A stretch of DNA of 48,467 bases from CAZADS01 sp964483985. GTDB taxonomy: Bacteria; Pseudomonadota; Alphaproteobacteria; Thalassobaculales; Thalassobaculaceae. Each line of letters begins with the position of its first letter. The stretch's first letter is position 1. The notes beneath the pieces are model-generated. The model was not told the origin of the DNA and did not search any database. It saw only the letters and a list, made by a program, of their open reading frames with translations. Position numbers and translations under genes: made by a program. The stretch is taken from assembly GCA_964483985.1 (NCBI GenBank), contig CAZADS010000030.1, positions 1 through 48,467 on the forward strand. Direction: 5' to 3'. This document shows, one piece after another, positions 1 to 8,642 of the stretch.

Positions 1-690
1 CAATCCAGGAATACCGTACGCGGCACCTCTATTAAACAAAGTTTCTCCAGCTGCAGCCCTAGCCACAGATGTTCCCATGCCGTATTTATTGTTTTCTATT
101 ATATAAATGCAGGGTAGTTGCCACAAAGCCGCCATATTAAAACTTTCATAAACTTGACCTTGATTAACGGCCCCATCTCCCAAATAAGTCAAACATACAG
201 CATTTTCTCCTTTGTACTTATGCGCAAATGCAAGCCCCGTTCCTATCGGCACTTGCGCCGCTACGATCCCGTGCCCGCCGAAAAAGTTTTTTTCTCGGCT
301 AAACATATGCATACTTCCGCCTTTGCCTTTAGAATACCCTCCTATCCGACCAGTTAATTCAGCCATAACACCCCGAGCTTCCATACCACAAGCTAACATA
401 TGGCCGTGATCACGATAACTGGTTACTACCGTAGATTCTTTGTTTATCGCCGCCTGCATACCAACCACTACGGCTTCTTGACCAATATAAAGATGACAAA
501 ACCCACCGATTAACCCCATTCCATACATTTGGCCGGCTTTTTCTTCGAAACGCCGTATAAGGAGCATGTCATGATAAAATTGTAACAATTCTTCTACTGA
601 TTTTTCTTTTATCGAAGCCGATTTGGGTGGGTGGGCTACCTTCGACATAGTCCTTCTTTTCTGAAGACTCTTCGTTGCATTTCTTGCCAT
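1..690 (-). CDS. pdhA: Pyruvate dehydrogenase E1 component, alpha subunit (C-terminus cut by window edge)
   Basis: Thiamine diphosphate-dependent E1 alpha subunit of the pyruvate dehydrogenase complex, which decarboxylates pyruvate and passes the acetyl group to the lipoyl E2. I translated it by hand because it has no stop codon inside the window; 230 residues are visible. The ThDP signature GDGAVNQG starts at residue 171 and its partner Asn pair (ENNKYGMG) is at 200-201, the usual GDG-x26-NN spacing. RRFEEKAGQMYG (46-57) and SYRDHGHMLA (91-100) are typical of the family. I chose the ATG at 690 because GAGGTA lies just upstream; ATGs at 705, 693 and 648 are in frame alternatives. It lies downstream of ftsB and eno on the same strand, a common alphaproteobacterial order in which pdhB and the E2 gene normally follow. 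Confidence 0.95.
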   Translation of the reverse strand, partial: MARNATKSLQKRRTMSKVAHPPKSASIKEKSVEELLQFYHDMLLIRRFEEKAGQMYGMGLIGGFCHLYIGQEAVVVGMQAAINKESTVVTSYRDHGHMLACGMEARGVMAELTGRIGGYSKGKGGSMHMFSREKNFFGGHGIVAAQVPIGTGLAFAHKYKGENAVCLTYLGDGAVNQGQVYESFNMAALWQLPCIYIIENNKYGMGTSVARAAAGETLFNRGAAYGIPGL

Positions 691-759
691 CATTACCTCT
701 TTCATCTACCACATTTGTAACTATGATGAGTCAAGACAGATCTGAAAAGAGAGAATTCG

Positions 760-777
760 AAAAAAGTGTACTTTTTT
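760..777. repeat. Perfect inverted repeat between ftsB and pdhA
   Basis: A7-type stem: AAAAAAG (760-766) and CTTTTTT (771-777) around the loop TGTA. On either strand it gives an A/T-rich hairpin ending in a run of T. It could help end transcription, or be a protein site near the pdhA promoter. I see no further evidence for either role. Confidence 0.4.
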
Positions 778-802
778 AAAACGATAAATGATTGAATTAT
801 CG
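778..802 (-). terminator. Possible Rho-independent terminator after ftsB
   Basis: On the minus strand, CGATAA (802-797) can pair with TTATCG (787-782) across a 9-base loop and is followed directly by TTTT. It lies about 50 bases past the ftsB stop and before pdhA. The stem is only 6 bp and has two G-C pairs, so this is a weak candidate. A second hairpin follows at 760-777. Confidence 0.35.
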
Positions 803-853
803 ATATGATTTCAAAATTAGCTAGGAATCAGTTAAATTAGAGATTGAATCAGC

Positions 854-1189
854 CTATTTAGATAAAGAAGTTGTAACTTTTATTGGCAATAAAATCATGT
901 CATCTGGATGCGTAAAATTGAGAAGCCGGCGACCTTGCTCCTCTAACAAATCTGGATCCAGGCTCTCTGGAAGCAACATGCGAACCCTATGATTCAATGT
1001 GCTCTGCTGCAACTGCAAGTCTAGTAACACTGACTCCGCTTCGGCAATCCGAAGATTGAGGCTCCACCAAGCTAAAATCCCATGCTCTCCTTGGAGAGAA
1101 TGATAAACGAAATAAGTTAAAAACAAACACCCGAATAGCGGACCGAGTATGCCCCGACTTCGTCTTTTTATTTCTTGAATAGTCGTCAT
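854..1189 (-). CDS. ftsB: FtsB/DivIC-type septum formation initiator
   Basis: Small bitopic inner-membrane protein of the divisome, which in the known family pairs with FtsL and FtsQ to activate septal peptidoglycan synthesis. The 111-residue protein has one membrane segment (about residues 13-31), then a predicted coiled coil (about 35-72, rich in Leu, Gln and Glu), then a short periplasmic tail with PESLDPDLLEEQGRRLLNF, typical of alphaproteobacterial members. A TTG at 1192 is in frame, but the ATG at 1189 is preceded by GGAG at a 6-base distance, so I use that. The position between eno and pdhA supports the call. The sequence family is poorly conserved, so identity rests on length, topology and neighbours together. 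Confidence 0.88.
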   Translation of the reverse strand: MTTIQEIKRRSRGILGPLFGCLFLTYFVYHSLQGEHGILAWWSLNLRIAEAESVLLDLQLQQSTLNHRVRMLLPESLDPDLLEEQGRRLLNFTHPDDMILLPIKVTTSLSK

Positions 1190-1425
1190 CAAGATCTCCG
1201 AAACTAACGGAGTGAATCACTTGAGATTCCAGTGGTCAACGTGAACGAAACAAGAATCCCACTTTAAAAATGCGTTGTATATAAAAAGTGTTGCATAAAA
1301 GACTCACAATTTCATTCATAACTAAGCGTCATAGTCGAGTTTAACTTCACTCTGAAAAATGAATTATAAACAGATGTATTTTGTAATTAGTTAAGCAATA
1401 AATATTGCTATTTAAAATATCTTAT

Positions 1426-2709
1426 CTACAAAGCATAAGGTAACGCACTAAACCCAGCGTACTCTGCTTCGGGGCCCAGAGTTTCTTCTATTCTCTTTAA
1501 TTGGTTATACTTAGCTGTTCTATCGGATCTACATAATGATCCGGTTTTAATTTGGCCGGCGTTCACCGCCACCGCTATATCGGCAATTGTTACGTCTTCC
1601 GTCTCTCCTGAACGGTGGGATATTATAGTGGAATACTTTCCTTGTTGCGCCATCGAAATTGTTCGTAAAGTTTCGGTGAGAGTTCCAACTTGGTTCAGTT
1701 TAATTAAAATCGAATTTGCGGCGCCTTGAACAATACCTTTTTCTAAACGATCCTGGGAGGTGACAAAAAGATCATCTCCCACTATCTGAACAAACGATCC
1801 AATCTCGTTAGTTAGGTCCTTAAAACCATCCCAATCATCTTCTGCAAGGCCATCTTCAATTGAAACGATAGGAAAGCGCGCGCAGAGGTTTTTATAAAAT
1901 TTCACCATTTCGTGAGAATCAAAATTCTTACCTTCCCCCTTCAACTCGTATATTCCGTTATTAAAAAATTCTGTAGACGCTGGATCTAAAGCTATTCCAA
2001 TTTCCTCTCCAGGACGATACCCCGCTTTATGAATGGCCCTCATTATAAATTCTAGAGCTTCATTGACATTCGAAAGATTAGGAGCAAAACCACCTTCATC
2101 TCCTACATTGGTATTAAATCCAGCTTCACTCAATCCTCGCCTCAACTCATGAAATATCTCTGATCCAGCCCTGATAGCTTCAGCAATAGAACCTGCGTTT
2201 AATGGCATGACCATAAATTCTTGAAAATCCAAACCGTTGTCCGCGTGTGCTCCGCCATTAAGAATATTCATCATCGGGACCGGCAATAATCTTGACATTT
2301 CATTGCCAACATAACGATAAAGAGGTTTCCCTTGTTCGATTGCCGCAGCCTTAGCTACAGCGAGGCTTACGCCCAAAGTAGCATTCGCTCCCAACCTCGC
2401 TTTTTTATTAGTACCATCTAATTCTATAATAGTTTCATCAATCCCAGTCTGGTTGGAAGCGTCTTTGCCACACAATGCAGAAGAGATTTCACTATTTACG
2501 CAAGCAATCGCTCGTAAAACGCCTTTGCCACCAAATCTATTTAAATCTCCGTCTCGCATTTCAATCGCTTCGTGTCTACCGGTAGAAGCGCCCGACGGCA
2601 CAGCCGCTCGGCCCATAACACCGTTTTCTAGATAAACATCAACTTCCACCGTTGGATTTCCGCGGCTATCGAGGATTTCGCGGCCAATTATCTGAACGAT
2701 CGAGGTCAT
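1426..2709 (-). CDS. eno: Enolase
   Basis: Glycolytic 2-phosphoglycerate dehydratase, also a common degradosome partner. The 427-residue length is standard. Visible active-site elements are the mobile loop SGASTG (39-44), the acid-base pair Glu205 in GDEGGFAPN and Lys337 in LIKLNQ, the Mg ligands Asp242, Glu285 and Asp312, and SHRSGETED at 364-372. The start ATG at 2709 fits the conserved N-terminus (IIGREILDSRGNPTVEV). It is 85 bases downstream of kdsA on the same strand and probably shares its transcript. A small AGCAAT/ATTGCT hairpin lies past the stop near 1405, without a T run. Confidence 0.99.
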   Translation of the reverse strand: MTSIVQIIGREILDSRGNPTVEVDVYLENGVMGRAAVPSGASTGRHEAIEMRDGDLNRFGGKGVLRAIACVNSEISSALCGKDASNQTGIDETIIELDGTNKKARLGANATLGVSLAVAKAAAIEQGKPLYRYVGNEMSRLLPVPMMNILNGGAHADNGLDFQEFMVMPLNAGSIAEAIRAGSEIFHELRRGLSEAGFNTNVGDEGGFAPNLSNVNEALEFIMRAIHKAGYRPGEEIGIALDPASTEFFNNGIYELKGEGKNFDSHEMVKFYKNLCARFPIVSIEDGLAEDDWDGFKDLTNEIGSFVQIVGDDLFVTSQDRLEKGIVQGAANSILIKLNQVGTLTETLRTISMAQQGKYSTIISHRSGETEDVTIADIAVAVNAGQIKTGSLCRSDRTAKYNQLKRIEETLGPEAEYAGFSALPYAL

Positions 2710-2794
2710 TAAAATGGTCCTAATGAATTATGAAATTCGGCGTTTTCATCCGTGGCCTTTTAATTTTTAACACTTAATTTTATTGCATCAAAAT

Positions 2795-3637
2795 TCAAAT
2801 CGGATGAGCTTTGGACAATTTATCAAACTCTATAAGAATTTGTAATAATTTAGGCAAATCTTTTATATTAATCATGTTTGGGCCATCACTTGGGGCTTTG
2901 TCTGGGTCCTGATGAGTTTCCATAAATATTCCGGCAACTCCAACGGCTAAAGCCGCGCGGGCCAAAACCGGGACGTAACGCCGTTCACCGCCAGTCTTGC
3001 CATCTAACGCGCCAGGTTGCTGAACCGAATGAGTAGCATCAAAAATTATAGGATACCCCGTTTCCCCCATTATTGGCAGAGCTCTCATATCAGAGATTAA
3101 AGTATTGTAGCCAAAACTAGCCACTCTTTCTGTAAGCAGGATATTTAAATTAGAAACAGATTCTAGCTTTTTTACAACATTTTTCATGTCCCAAGGAGCC
3201 ATGTATTGACCCTTTTTTACATTAACGCATTTACCGGTTTTGCCAGCGGCAATAAGTAGATCTGTCTGTCGACATAAAAATGCAGGTATTTGTAGCACAT
3301 CGACGGCCTCAGCTGTTGTCTTACATTGATTAGGGTCATGAACATCAGTAAGAACCGGACAGCCTAAACGCTCTCTAACTTCTGCCAAAATCGGAAGGCC
3401 TTTTTTAAATCCAATGCCACGCTGGCTGGATATACTAGTTCTATTTGCCTTATCGAACGAAGATTTATAAATGAAGGGTTGATCGAATTTCCTACAAATT
3501 GTGTTAATCGCATCGGCGACTTCAATAGCATGGCTTCTACTCTCTATTTGACAAGGACCAGCTATAAGAACAAACGGTAAATTGTTTCCAAGTCGTACTT
3601 TTCCAACTAACACTTCAAGCGACTTAGCTATTTCCAT
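2795..3637 (-). CDS. kdsA: 3-deoxy-8-phosphooctulonate synthase (KDO-8-P synthase)
   Basis: Condenses phosphoenolpyruvate with arabinose 5-phosphate to give KDO 8-phosphate, the precursor of the lipopolysaccharide inner core; cytoplasmic. The 280-residue protein has the DAHP/KDO synthase TIM-barrel hallmarks: LIAGPCQIES (24-33), KSSFDKANRTS (58-68), LTDVHD, and FDATHSVQQPG near residue 200. Its ATG overlaps the pyrG stop by one base (TAATG), so translation is likely coupled. Presence of kdsA implies a Gram-negative outer membrane with KDO-containing LPS. Confidence 0.98.
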   Translation of the reverse strand: MEIAKSLEVLVGKVRLGNNLPFVLIAGPCQIESRSHAIEVADAINTICRKFDQPFIYKSSFDKANRTSISSQRGIGFKKGLPILAEVRERLGCPVLTDVHDPNQCKTTAEAVDVLQIPAFLCRQTDLLIAAGKTGKCVNVKKGQYMAPWDMKNVVKKLESVSNLNILLTERVASFGYNTLISDMRALPIMGETGYPIIFDATHSVQQPGALDGKTGGERRYVPVLARAALAVGVAGIFMETHQDPDKAPSDGPNMINIKDLPKLLQILIEFDKLSKAHPI

Positions 3638-5268
3638 TAAACTAACCTAGATTGGTCAACCGCGGCACCGATGAAACTCGTAAACAAAGGGTGCGGATCG
3701 AATGGCTTAGACTTGAGTTCCGGATGGAATTGAACGCCAACGAACCACGGGTGATTAGCTAATTCAATTATCTCGGGTAGGCGTTTGTCTGGCGACATTC
3801 CAGAAAACATCAATCCCGCATTTTCCAATTTATCTCGATAATTGATGTTCACTTCATACCGGTGTCTGTGTCTTTCTCTAATCTTGGTCCCCCCATAAAT
3901 ACGTTGAACCATGGAATTAGGCGCGAGTTCACAATCATAAGCTCCTAATCTCATACTACCGCCAAGATTTACGTTGGCCTCCCTTTCCTCTCGGATATTA
4001 CCCCGCATCCATTCCGTCAGCAAACCTACTACCGGTTCTGAACATGGACCAAATTCTGTTGATCCTGCATTACCGATCCCGCCCAAATTGCGAGCGGCTT
4101 CAATTACTGCCATCTGCATTCCGAAACAAATGCCAAAATAAGGAACTTTGCGCTCCCTAGCAAAAGTAACTGCCGCTACCTTCCCTTCCGCACCACGTTC
4201 CCCGAATCCACCAGGGACCAATATGCCATCGACACCGTCAAGATGCCGAACGGTGCCTTCTCTCTCAAATATTTCAGAATCAATCCACTCAAGTTGAACC
4301 CTGACATTGTTTGCTACTCCACCGTGGACCAACGCTTCTGCCAACGATTTATAGGAATCGGGAAGACTAATGTATTTCCCCACGATAGCTATTTTTACTG
4401 ATCCTTCGGGCTGAGAAATAGTCTTAGATATTTGTTTCCATATTGATAAATCAGGTTGCTCATCGTTATTTAAAAGTCCGAAATGACGGCATACCTCATC
4501 ATCAAATCCCTCGTAATGGTATCTCAAAGGCACATCGTAAATAGAAGAAACATCAAGAGCGGCTATTACAGCCGCTGGCCGCAAGTTACAAAACGATGAA
4601 ATTTTACGACGCTGTTCTTCCGGTAATTCCGATTCACAACGACATAACAATATATCCGGCTGAATACCAACACTTTGCAATTCTTTAACCGAATGCTGAG
4701 TAGGTTTTGTTTTAAGCTCTCCCGCCGATGCTATAAATGGCACCAACGTCAAATGGATAAATAGCGACCTTTCTCGTCCCAGTTCATTACCAAGTTGCCG
4801 AATCGCCTCCAGAAATGGCAGACTTTCTATATCTCCCACAGTCCCGCCAATTTCACATAATACAAAATCTTCATCCGATAGATCGCTAAGAATAAATGCT
4901 TTGATGGCATCTGTCACATGCGGGATAACCTGAATAGTCGCGCCAAGGTAGTCACCTCGACGCTCTTTTGTAAGCACCTCCATGTACAATCTTCCAGTAG
5001 TCACATTGTCAGCACGTTTAGCAGACACTCCAGTAAAACGTTCATAATGGCCGAGATCTAAGTCTGTTTCGGCACAATCGTCAGTCACATAAACTTCACC
5101 GTGTTGATATGGACTCATTGTTCCGGGGTCCACATTTAGATAAGGATCCAATTTTCGAAGACGTACTTTGTATCCCCTAGCTTGTAGCAAAGCCCCTAGA
5201 GAAGCCGATGCCAAGCCTTTCCCAAGAGAGGAAACCACGCCGCCAGTTATAAATAAAAAACGAGACAT
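3637..5268 (-). CDS. pyrG: CTP synthase (glutamine-hydrolysing)
   Basis: Makes CTP from UTP, ATP and glutamine. At 543 residues it has the usual two-domain length. The N-terminal synthase domain opens with FITGGVVSSLGKG and DPYLNVDPGTMSPYQHGEV (41-59). The C-terminal class I glutamine amidotransferase has the nucleophile Cys381 in GICFGMQ and the His515/Glu517 pair in VQFHPE. It is followed by kdsA with a one-base overlap and preceded by secG across about 110 bases, the usual alphaproteobacterial secG-pyrG-kdsA-eno order. Confidence 0.99.
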   Translation of the reverse strand: MSRFLFITGGVVSSLGKGLASASLGALLQARGYKVRLRKLDPYLNVDPGTMSPYQHGEVYVTDDCAETDLDLGHYERFTGVSAKRADNVTTGRLYMEVLTKERRGDYLGATIQVIPHVTDAIKAFILSDLSDEDFVLCEIGGTVGDIESLPFLEAIRQLGNELGRERSLFIHLTLVPFIASAGELKTKPTQHSVKELQSVGIQPDILLCRCESELPEEQRRKISSFCNLRPAAVIAALDVSSIYDVPLRYHYEGFDDEVCRHFGLLNNDEQPDLSIWKQISKTISQPEGSVKIAIVGKYISLPDSYKSLAEALVHGGVANNVRVQLEWIDSEIFEREGTVRHLDGVDGILVPGGFGERGAEGKVAAVTFARERKVPYFGICFGMQMAVIEAARNLGGIGNAGSTEFGPCSEPVVGLLTEWMRGNIREEREANVNLGGSMRLGAYDCELAPNSMVQRIYGGTKIRERHRHRYEVNINYRDKLENAGLMFSGMSPDKRLPEIIELANHPWFVGVQFHPELKSKPFDPHPLFTSFIGAAVDQSRLV

Positions 5269-5380
5269 GGGCGTGTTTTATATCTTAAAAGTGGTCATAT
5301 GACACGGTTAATTTTTCAAAAAAAACAAAACTCAGGTTAGTCCGAATGAGTCCGTTAACACTTTCAATGCTTTGAAATGA

Positions 5381-5695
5381 TTAGTTTGACACAGGCGCCT
5401 GGGGAACGTTGGGTACTTTAGGCACTTTTTGTATTTTAATTTCATCCGTCAGCGATCTTCGATGACCCGAATCGGCAATGATTGCTAACGAAAGACTAGT
5501 TACGAAAAAACAAGCCGCTAATATAGCAGTCGCCCGGGTTAGAAGATTGGCTGTTCCGCGTGCTGACATAAAGCTTCCCATACCGCCGCCGCCGCCGCCT
5601 ATTCCCAAACCACCGCCTTCGCTCCGTTGTAAAAGAACTACCACTACCAAAGCTGCGGCTACCATCAGATGAACTGCTAAAATAACTTCCGTCAT
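5381..5695 (-). CDS. secG: Preprotein translocase subunit SecG
   Basis: Small accessory subunit of the SecYEG channel in the inner membrane. The 104-residue protein has two membrane segments (about 4-22 and 54-74) joined by the typical glycine-rich loop GGGLGIGGGGGGMG and the SARGTANLLTRAT motif. The charged, proline-containing C-terminal tail (about 25 residues) is variable in the family. GAGGTAGAAA before the ATG at 5695 is a good ribosome site. It sits between tpiA and pyrG, a widespread arrangement. Confidence 0.96.
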   Translation of the reverse strand: MTEVILAVHLMVAAALVVVVLLQRSEGGGLGIGGGGGGMGSFMSARGTANLLTRATAILAACFFVTSLSLAIIADSGHRRSLTDEIKIQKVPKVPNVPQAPVSN

Positions 5696-5779
5696 TTTCT
5701 ACCTCAAAACTTTGGCGCCAATCGTATAATTTTAAACTATACCTTGGGATTATCCACTTCTCAAAAGATAATATATATA

Positions 5780-6526
5780 TCAAATTGCCACATTAGCAAT
5801 TGCCAGAAAATGCTCTGAATGCAAACTCGCCCCTCCAACTAATGCACCATTAACTTCTTTCAGGCTCAAAATTTCCTTTGCATTATCTCGGTTCACCGAG
5901 CCCCCGTATATTATCCGAATTTGCTCGCCAGAAGACGTAAGAGTTTTCATCACGCGGTTAATATTCATATGCATCTTGGCTATATTTTCTGTGCTTGGTG
6001 TAGAACCCGTTCCAATCGCCCAAATCGGCTCATAAGCGACAACAATATTATCAGATGTAATATTTTTAGGCATAGAAGCACGCAACTGGCGCTCTACAAC
6101 TTCAAATTCTTTACCACATTGCCGATCATTTCCAGTTTCCCCCACACATACGATTGCTATTAGACCGGATTTTAGAGCATTGGATACCTTAGCTCTCACT
6201 AAAGCGTCACTTTCATTATGGTCGGCTCTTCTTTCGGAATGGCCCAAAATGACATATCGACAACCCAAATTTGCTAGCATTGGTGCCGAAATATCCCCTG
6301 TGTGAGCCCCAGAACTATTAAAATGACAATCCTGTGCGCCAAGTTTTAGAGGTGAATTTACCAAATATCTCCCAATTGGTGCTATTAATGTCACTGGCGG
6401 AAAAATTACCATGTCAATACCACTATATTTGGACTGACTATTGAGCAAATTTTTTACTAACGCTACACCATCATTGCAGTGGAGATTCATTTTCCAATTT
6501 CCAGCGATAAGGGTGCGGCTGGTCAT
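5780..6526 (-). CDS. tpiA: Triosephosphate isomerase
   Basis: Interconverts dihydroxyacetone phosphate and glyceraldehyde 3-phosphate. With the start at 6526 the protein has 248 residues, the usual size. Catalytic residues are all visible: Asn10 and Lys12 in AGNWKMN, His96 in LGHSERR, Glu166 in YEPIWAIGTG (loop 6), and the phosphate-binding GGSVN and GALVGGASL near the end. An upstream in-frame ATG at 6538 is less likely: GGAGG sits 5 bases before the 6526 ATG and lies inside the longer reading. It is divergent from ppiD and leads the secG-pyrG-kdsA-eno run. Confidence 0.98.
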   Translation of the reverse strand: MTSRTLIAGNWKMNLHCNDGVALVKNLLNSQSKYSGIDMVIFPPVTLIAPIGRYLVNSPLKLGAQDCHFNSSGAHTGDISAPMLANLGCRYVILGHSERRADHNESDALVRAKVSNALKSGLIAIVCVGETGNDRQCGKEFEVVERQLRASMPKNITSDNIVVAYEPIWAIGTGSTPSTENIAKMHMNINRVMKTLTSSGEQIRIIYGGSVNRDNAKEILSLKEVNGALVGGASLHSEHFLAIANVAI

Positions 6527-6546
6527 ATGCGCCTCCATTTAACTAC

Positions 6547-6580
6547 TACTTTTGTTATACCTAAATAATTTACCATTGTA
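6547..6580 (-). promoter_or_regulatory. Candidate tpiA promoter
   Basis: On the minus strand, TATAAC (6559-6554) matches a -10 box at five of six bases and has a weak TTACAA 16 bases upstream. Transcription from it would start near 6547, about 20 bases before the chosen tpiA ATG, which leaves room for the GGAGG ribosome site. The -35 match is poor, so this is tentative. Confidence 0.3.
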
Positions 6581-6642
6581 ATGCCCTATCAAGCTATTCA
6601 ATTAACCGCTATCTATGTTGTCTTACAAACGAATCATGAAAA

Positions 6643-6666
6643 CCAAGTTGCGAACATCCAAGTTGC
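6643..6666. repeat. Two direct CCAAGTTGC repeats in the tpiA-ppiD divergent region
   Basis: CCAAGTTGC occurs at 6643-6651 and again at 6658-6666, a 15-base period. The pair lies midway between the divergent tpiA and ppiD genes. Direct repeats about one and a half helical turns apart can be a regulator's operator, but two 9-base copies could also arise by chance or slippage. Confidence 0.5.
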
Positions 6667-6714
6667 AAAAGTAATATGTATCAATTTAATGAACACCGAA
6701 GGATCTTAACCGTT

Positions 6715-6745
6715 TTGACTTTAACCAACCACATACCGGTATAAT
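6715..6745 (+). promoter_or_regulatory. Promoter-like TTGACT/TATAAT pair abutting the ppiD start
   Basis: TTGACT (6715-6720) and a perfect TATAAT (6740-6745) are separated by 19 bases, slightly long for a sigma-70 type promoter. The -10 box ends one base before the annotated ppiD ATG, so a transcript from it would begin inside the gene. Either the match is accidental or the true start lies further in. Confidence 0.25.
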
Positions 6746-6746
6746 C

Positions 6747-8642
6747 ATGTTGCAGTTCATACGCTCTAAAGTAACTTCAATTTTTATTAAAGTGCTATTT
6801 GCGATTCTGATAATCAGTTTTGCTATATGGGGAATAGGGGACATTTTTCTTGGAAATAGAGGTGGAAATACAGCGATTTCCGTAGGCAATATTGAATATA
6901 GTTCCTCCGAAGTCTTAAGTCATTTTGATCGAATGCGACGTGCGATGCGCTTACCTCCCGAATATGACGATGCCCTGCAGCCTCAAATTCTTGACAACGT
7001 TATTGATTCCATCGTTACGAGTGGATTATTTGAGTCAAAAAGCCAAAACTTGAAACTAACCGTCAACGACGTCAATTTAAAAGAATGGATAGCGGAAGCG
7101 CCAGCTTTCATAGACCAGACAGGCCAATTTAACCAAGAAGTTTTTCGAAGATCTTTGTTTAATGCTGGATTAAGCGAAGAGCAATTTTTTATAGAACTTT
7201 CTAAGGATTTAAAACGACACCAAATAACATCGAGCTTTAAAAGCGCCGCGCCCCCTTTAAATATTTTAACTAAAACTCTATTCAGATATCGTTCTGAACG
7301 TCGTACTGTGGAAGCCATAGAAATTGACCCTAATTCTATCCAAAATCTTCCCTCTGCAACTCACGAAGAACTACTGCAACATTATGAACTAAATAAGACA
7401 AATTATGTCGCCCCAGAATTTCGAGGGGGACAGACAGTCATACTTACCAAAAAAGAAATCGCAAAGGAAATCATGATACCAGAAGAGGATCTCCGCACTG
7501 AATACCTTGATCGACAAGAAGAATTTACTGAACCTGCCCACAGAAACGTTACACAATTTTTATTTCGCAGTGAAGCAAGCGCGAAACAAGCAATTGCACA
7601 TGCAAAGAATTTTAAAGAAGCCCATCAAATAGAAAATGCCTTTAATGCCGTTACAGGAAAAGAAAACATAGTTTTGTTGGATAAACTTATAGCCGAAGAT
7701 TTATCTACCGATATCGAACGCCAGTTGGTTTTTAATACAAAGGTCGGACGATATAGCCAGCCTTTAAAAACACCTTTCGGCTGGAAAATTTTTTTTATAC
7801 GTTCTGCCAAATCAGCAGCGCTTAAAAAATATTCAGAAGTATCTAATCTTATTCATCTAGAATTAGCCAAAGAGAAAGCCTTGGATGCTGTATTCCAACT
7901 CGCTAATTCACTAGAAGATACACTTGCTGGAGGGGCCACTTTAGAAGAAGCAGCCAAAAGTATTAACGTCAAACTAGTAAAAATTGAACTGGTAGACGCG
8001 ACAGGATATAGAAAAAACGGTAAATTAGCAGCAGGAATTACATCTACTCCTCTTTTTCTTAGGACCTTATTTGAAACTCCTAATGGCAATCAAAGCCAAC
8101 TAATAGAAACTGACGATGGAGATTATTTTTTGCTACGCGTTGATGAAATTATTGATAGCCATCAACAAAAATTCACCGCCGTGTCAAATGAAGTTCGAAA
8201 AAGTTGGCGCCTAAACAAACGTCTATCAAAGGCACGTGATATTGCAACCAACCTTTCAGAATCATCAAAAAGTTGGGGTGGACTTAAAAAAGCAGCAGAA
8301 GCTAAGAATTATTCTTTGATTCGTATCGGACCATTTGATCGATTTGGCCAAGGGATCAAAAACCCCAGGTATTTAAAGCACTTACCGGCAGTTGTTTTCG
8401 ATATAGGCAAGGGCGATATTGGAATATCCGAATCTGATACAAATGTACTCGTTGTAAAGGTAATTGATATAGAATCGGTTAATTTTAAAAACAAAAGAGA
8501 ATCCTACCTAACTTTCAAAGAAGATATAGCAACCGATCTTCAGAAAGATTATATCGAGATGTTTAAAAACGGACTGCGCAAAGAGTATGATATATCTATT
8601 AATCGGGGATATATCGACGCTTTGTTCTCGGAGAACAGATGA
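6747..8642 (+). CDS. ppiD: PpiD-like membrane-anchored peptidyl-prolyl isomerase (SurA N-domain and parvulin domain)
   Basis: Inner-membrane anchored periplasmic chaperone/foldase of the PpiD family, which helps newly exported proteins fold near the Sec channel. The 631-residue protein starts with a short basic stretch and one membrane anchor (about 13-33, ending in FAIWGIGDIFLG, very typical of alphaproteobacterial members). A SurA-like N-terminal domain covers about residues 45-200, and a parvulin-type region with FGWKIFFI lies near 340. A C-terminal helical half follows. No clear ribosome site precedes the ATG, but LQFIRSKVTS directly after it matches the family N-terminus. Its last codons overlap trpE by ATGA. 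The parvulin domain may be a chaperone rather than an active isomerase. Confidence 0.92.
   Translation: MLQFIRSKVTSIFIKVLFAILIISFAIWGIGDIFLGNRGGNTAISVGNIEYSSSEVLSHFDRMRRAMRLPPEYDDALQPQILDNVIDSIVTSGLFESKSQNLKLTVNDVNLKEWIAEAPAFIDQTGQFNQEVFRRSLFNAGLSEEQFFIELSKDLKRHQITSSFKSAAPPLNILTKTLFRYRSERRTVEAIEIDPNSIQNLPSATHEELLQHYELNKTNYVAPEFRGGQTVILTKKEIAKEIMIPEEDLRTEYLDRQEEFTEPAHRNVTQFLFRSEASAKQAIAHAKNFKEAHQIENAFNAVTGKENIVLLDKLIAEDLSTDIERQLVFNTKVGRYSQPLKTPFGWKIFFIRSAKSAALKKYSEVSNLIHLELAKEKALDAVFQLANSLEDTLAGGATLEEAAKSINVKLVKIELVDATGYRKNGKLAAGITSTPLFLRTLFETPNGNQSQLIETDDGDYFLLRVDEIIDSHQQKFTAVSNEVRKSWRLNKRLSKARDIATNLSESSKSWGGLKKAAEAKNYSLIRIGPFDRFGQGIKNPRYLKHLPAVVFDIGKGDIGISESDTNVLVVKVIDIESVNFKNKRESYLTFKEDIATDLQKDYIEMFKNGLRKEYDISINRGYIDALFSENR

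Noticed and set aside
1395..1425. AGCAAT/ATTGCT hairpin after eno as a terminator
   Set aside because: The stem is short and A/T-rich and no T run follows on the minus strand.
5496..5783. 95-codon minus-strand frame overlapping secG
   Set aside because: Serine/arginine-rich out-of-frame reading of the secG glycine-rich loop; secG itself is clear.
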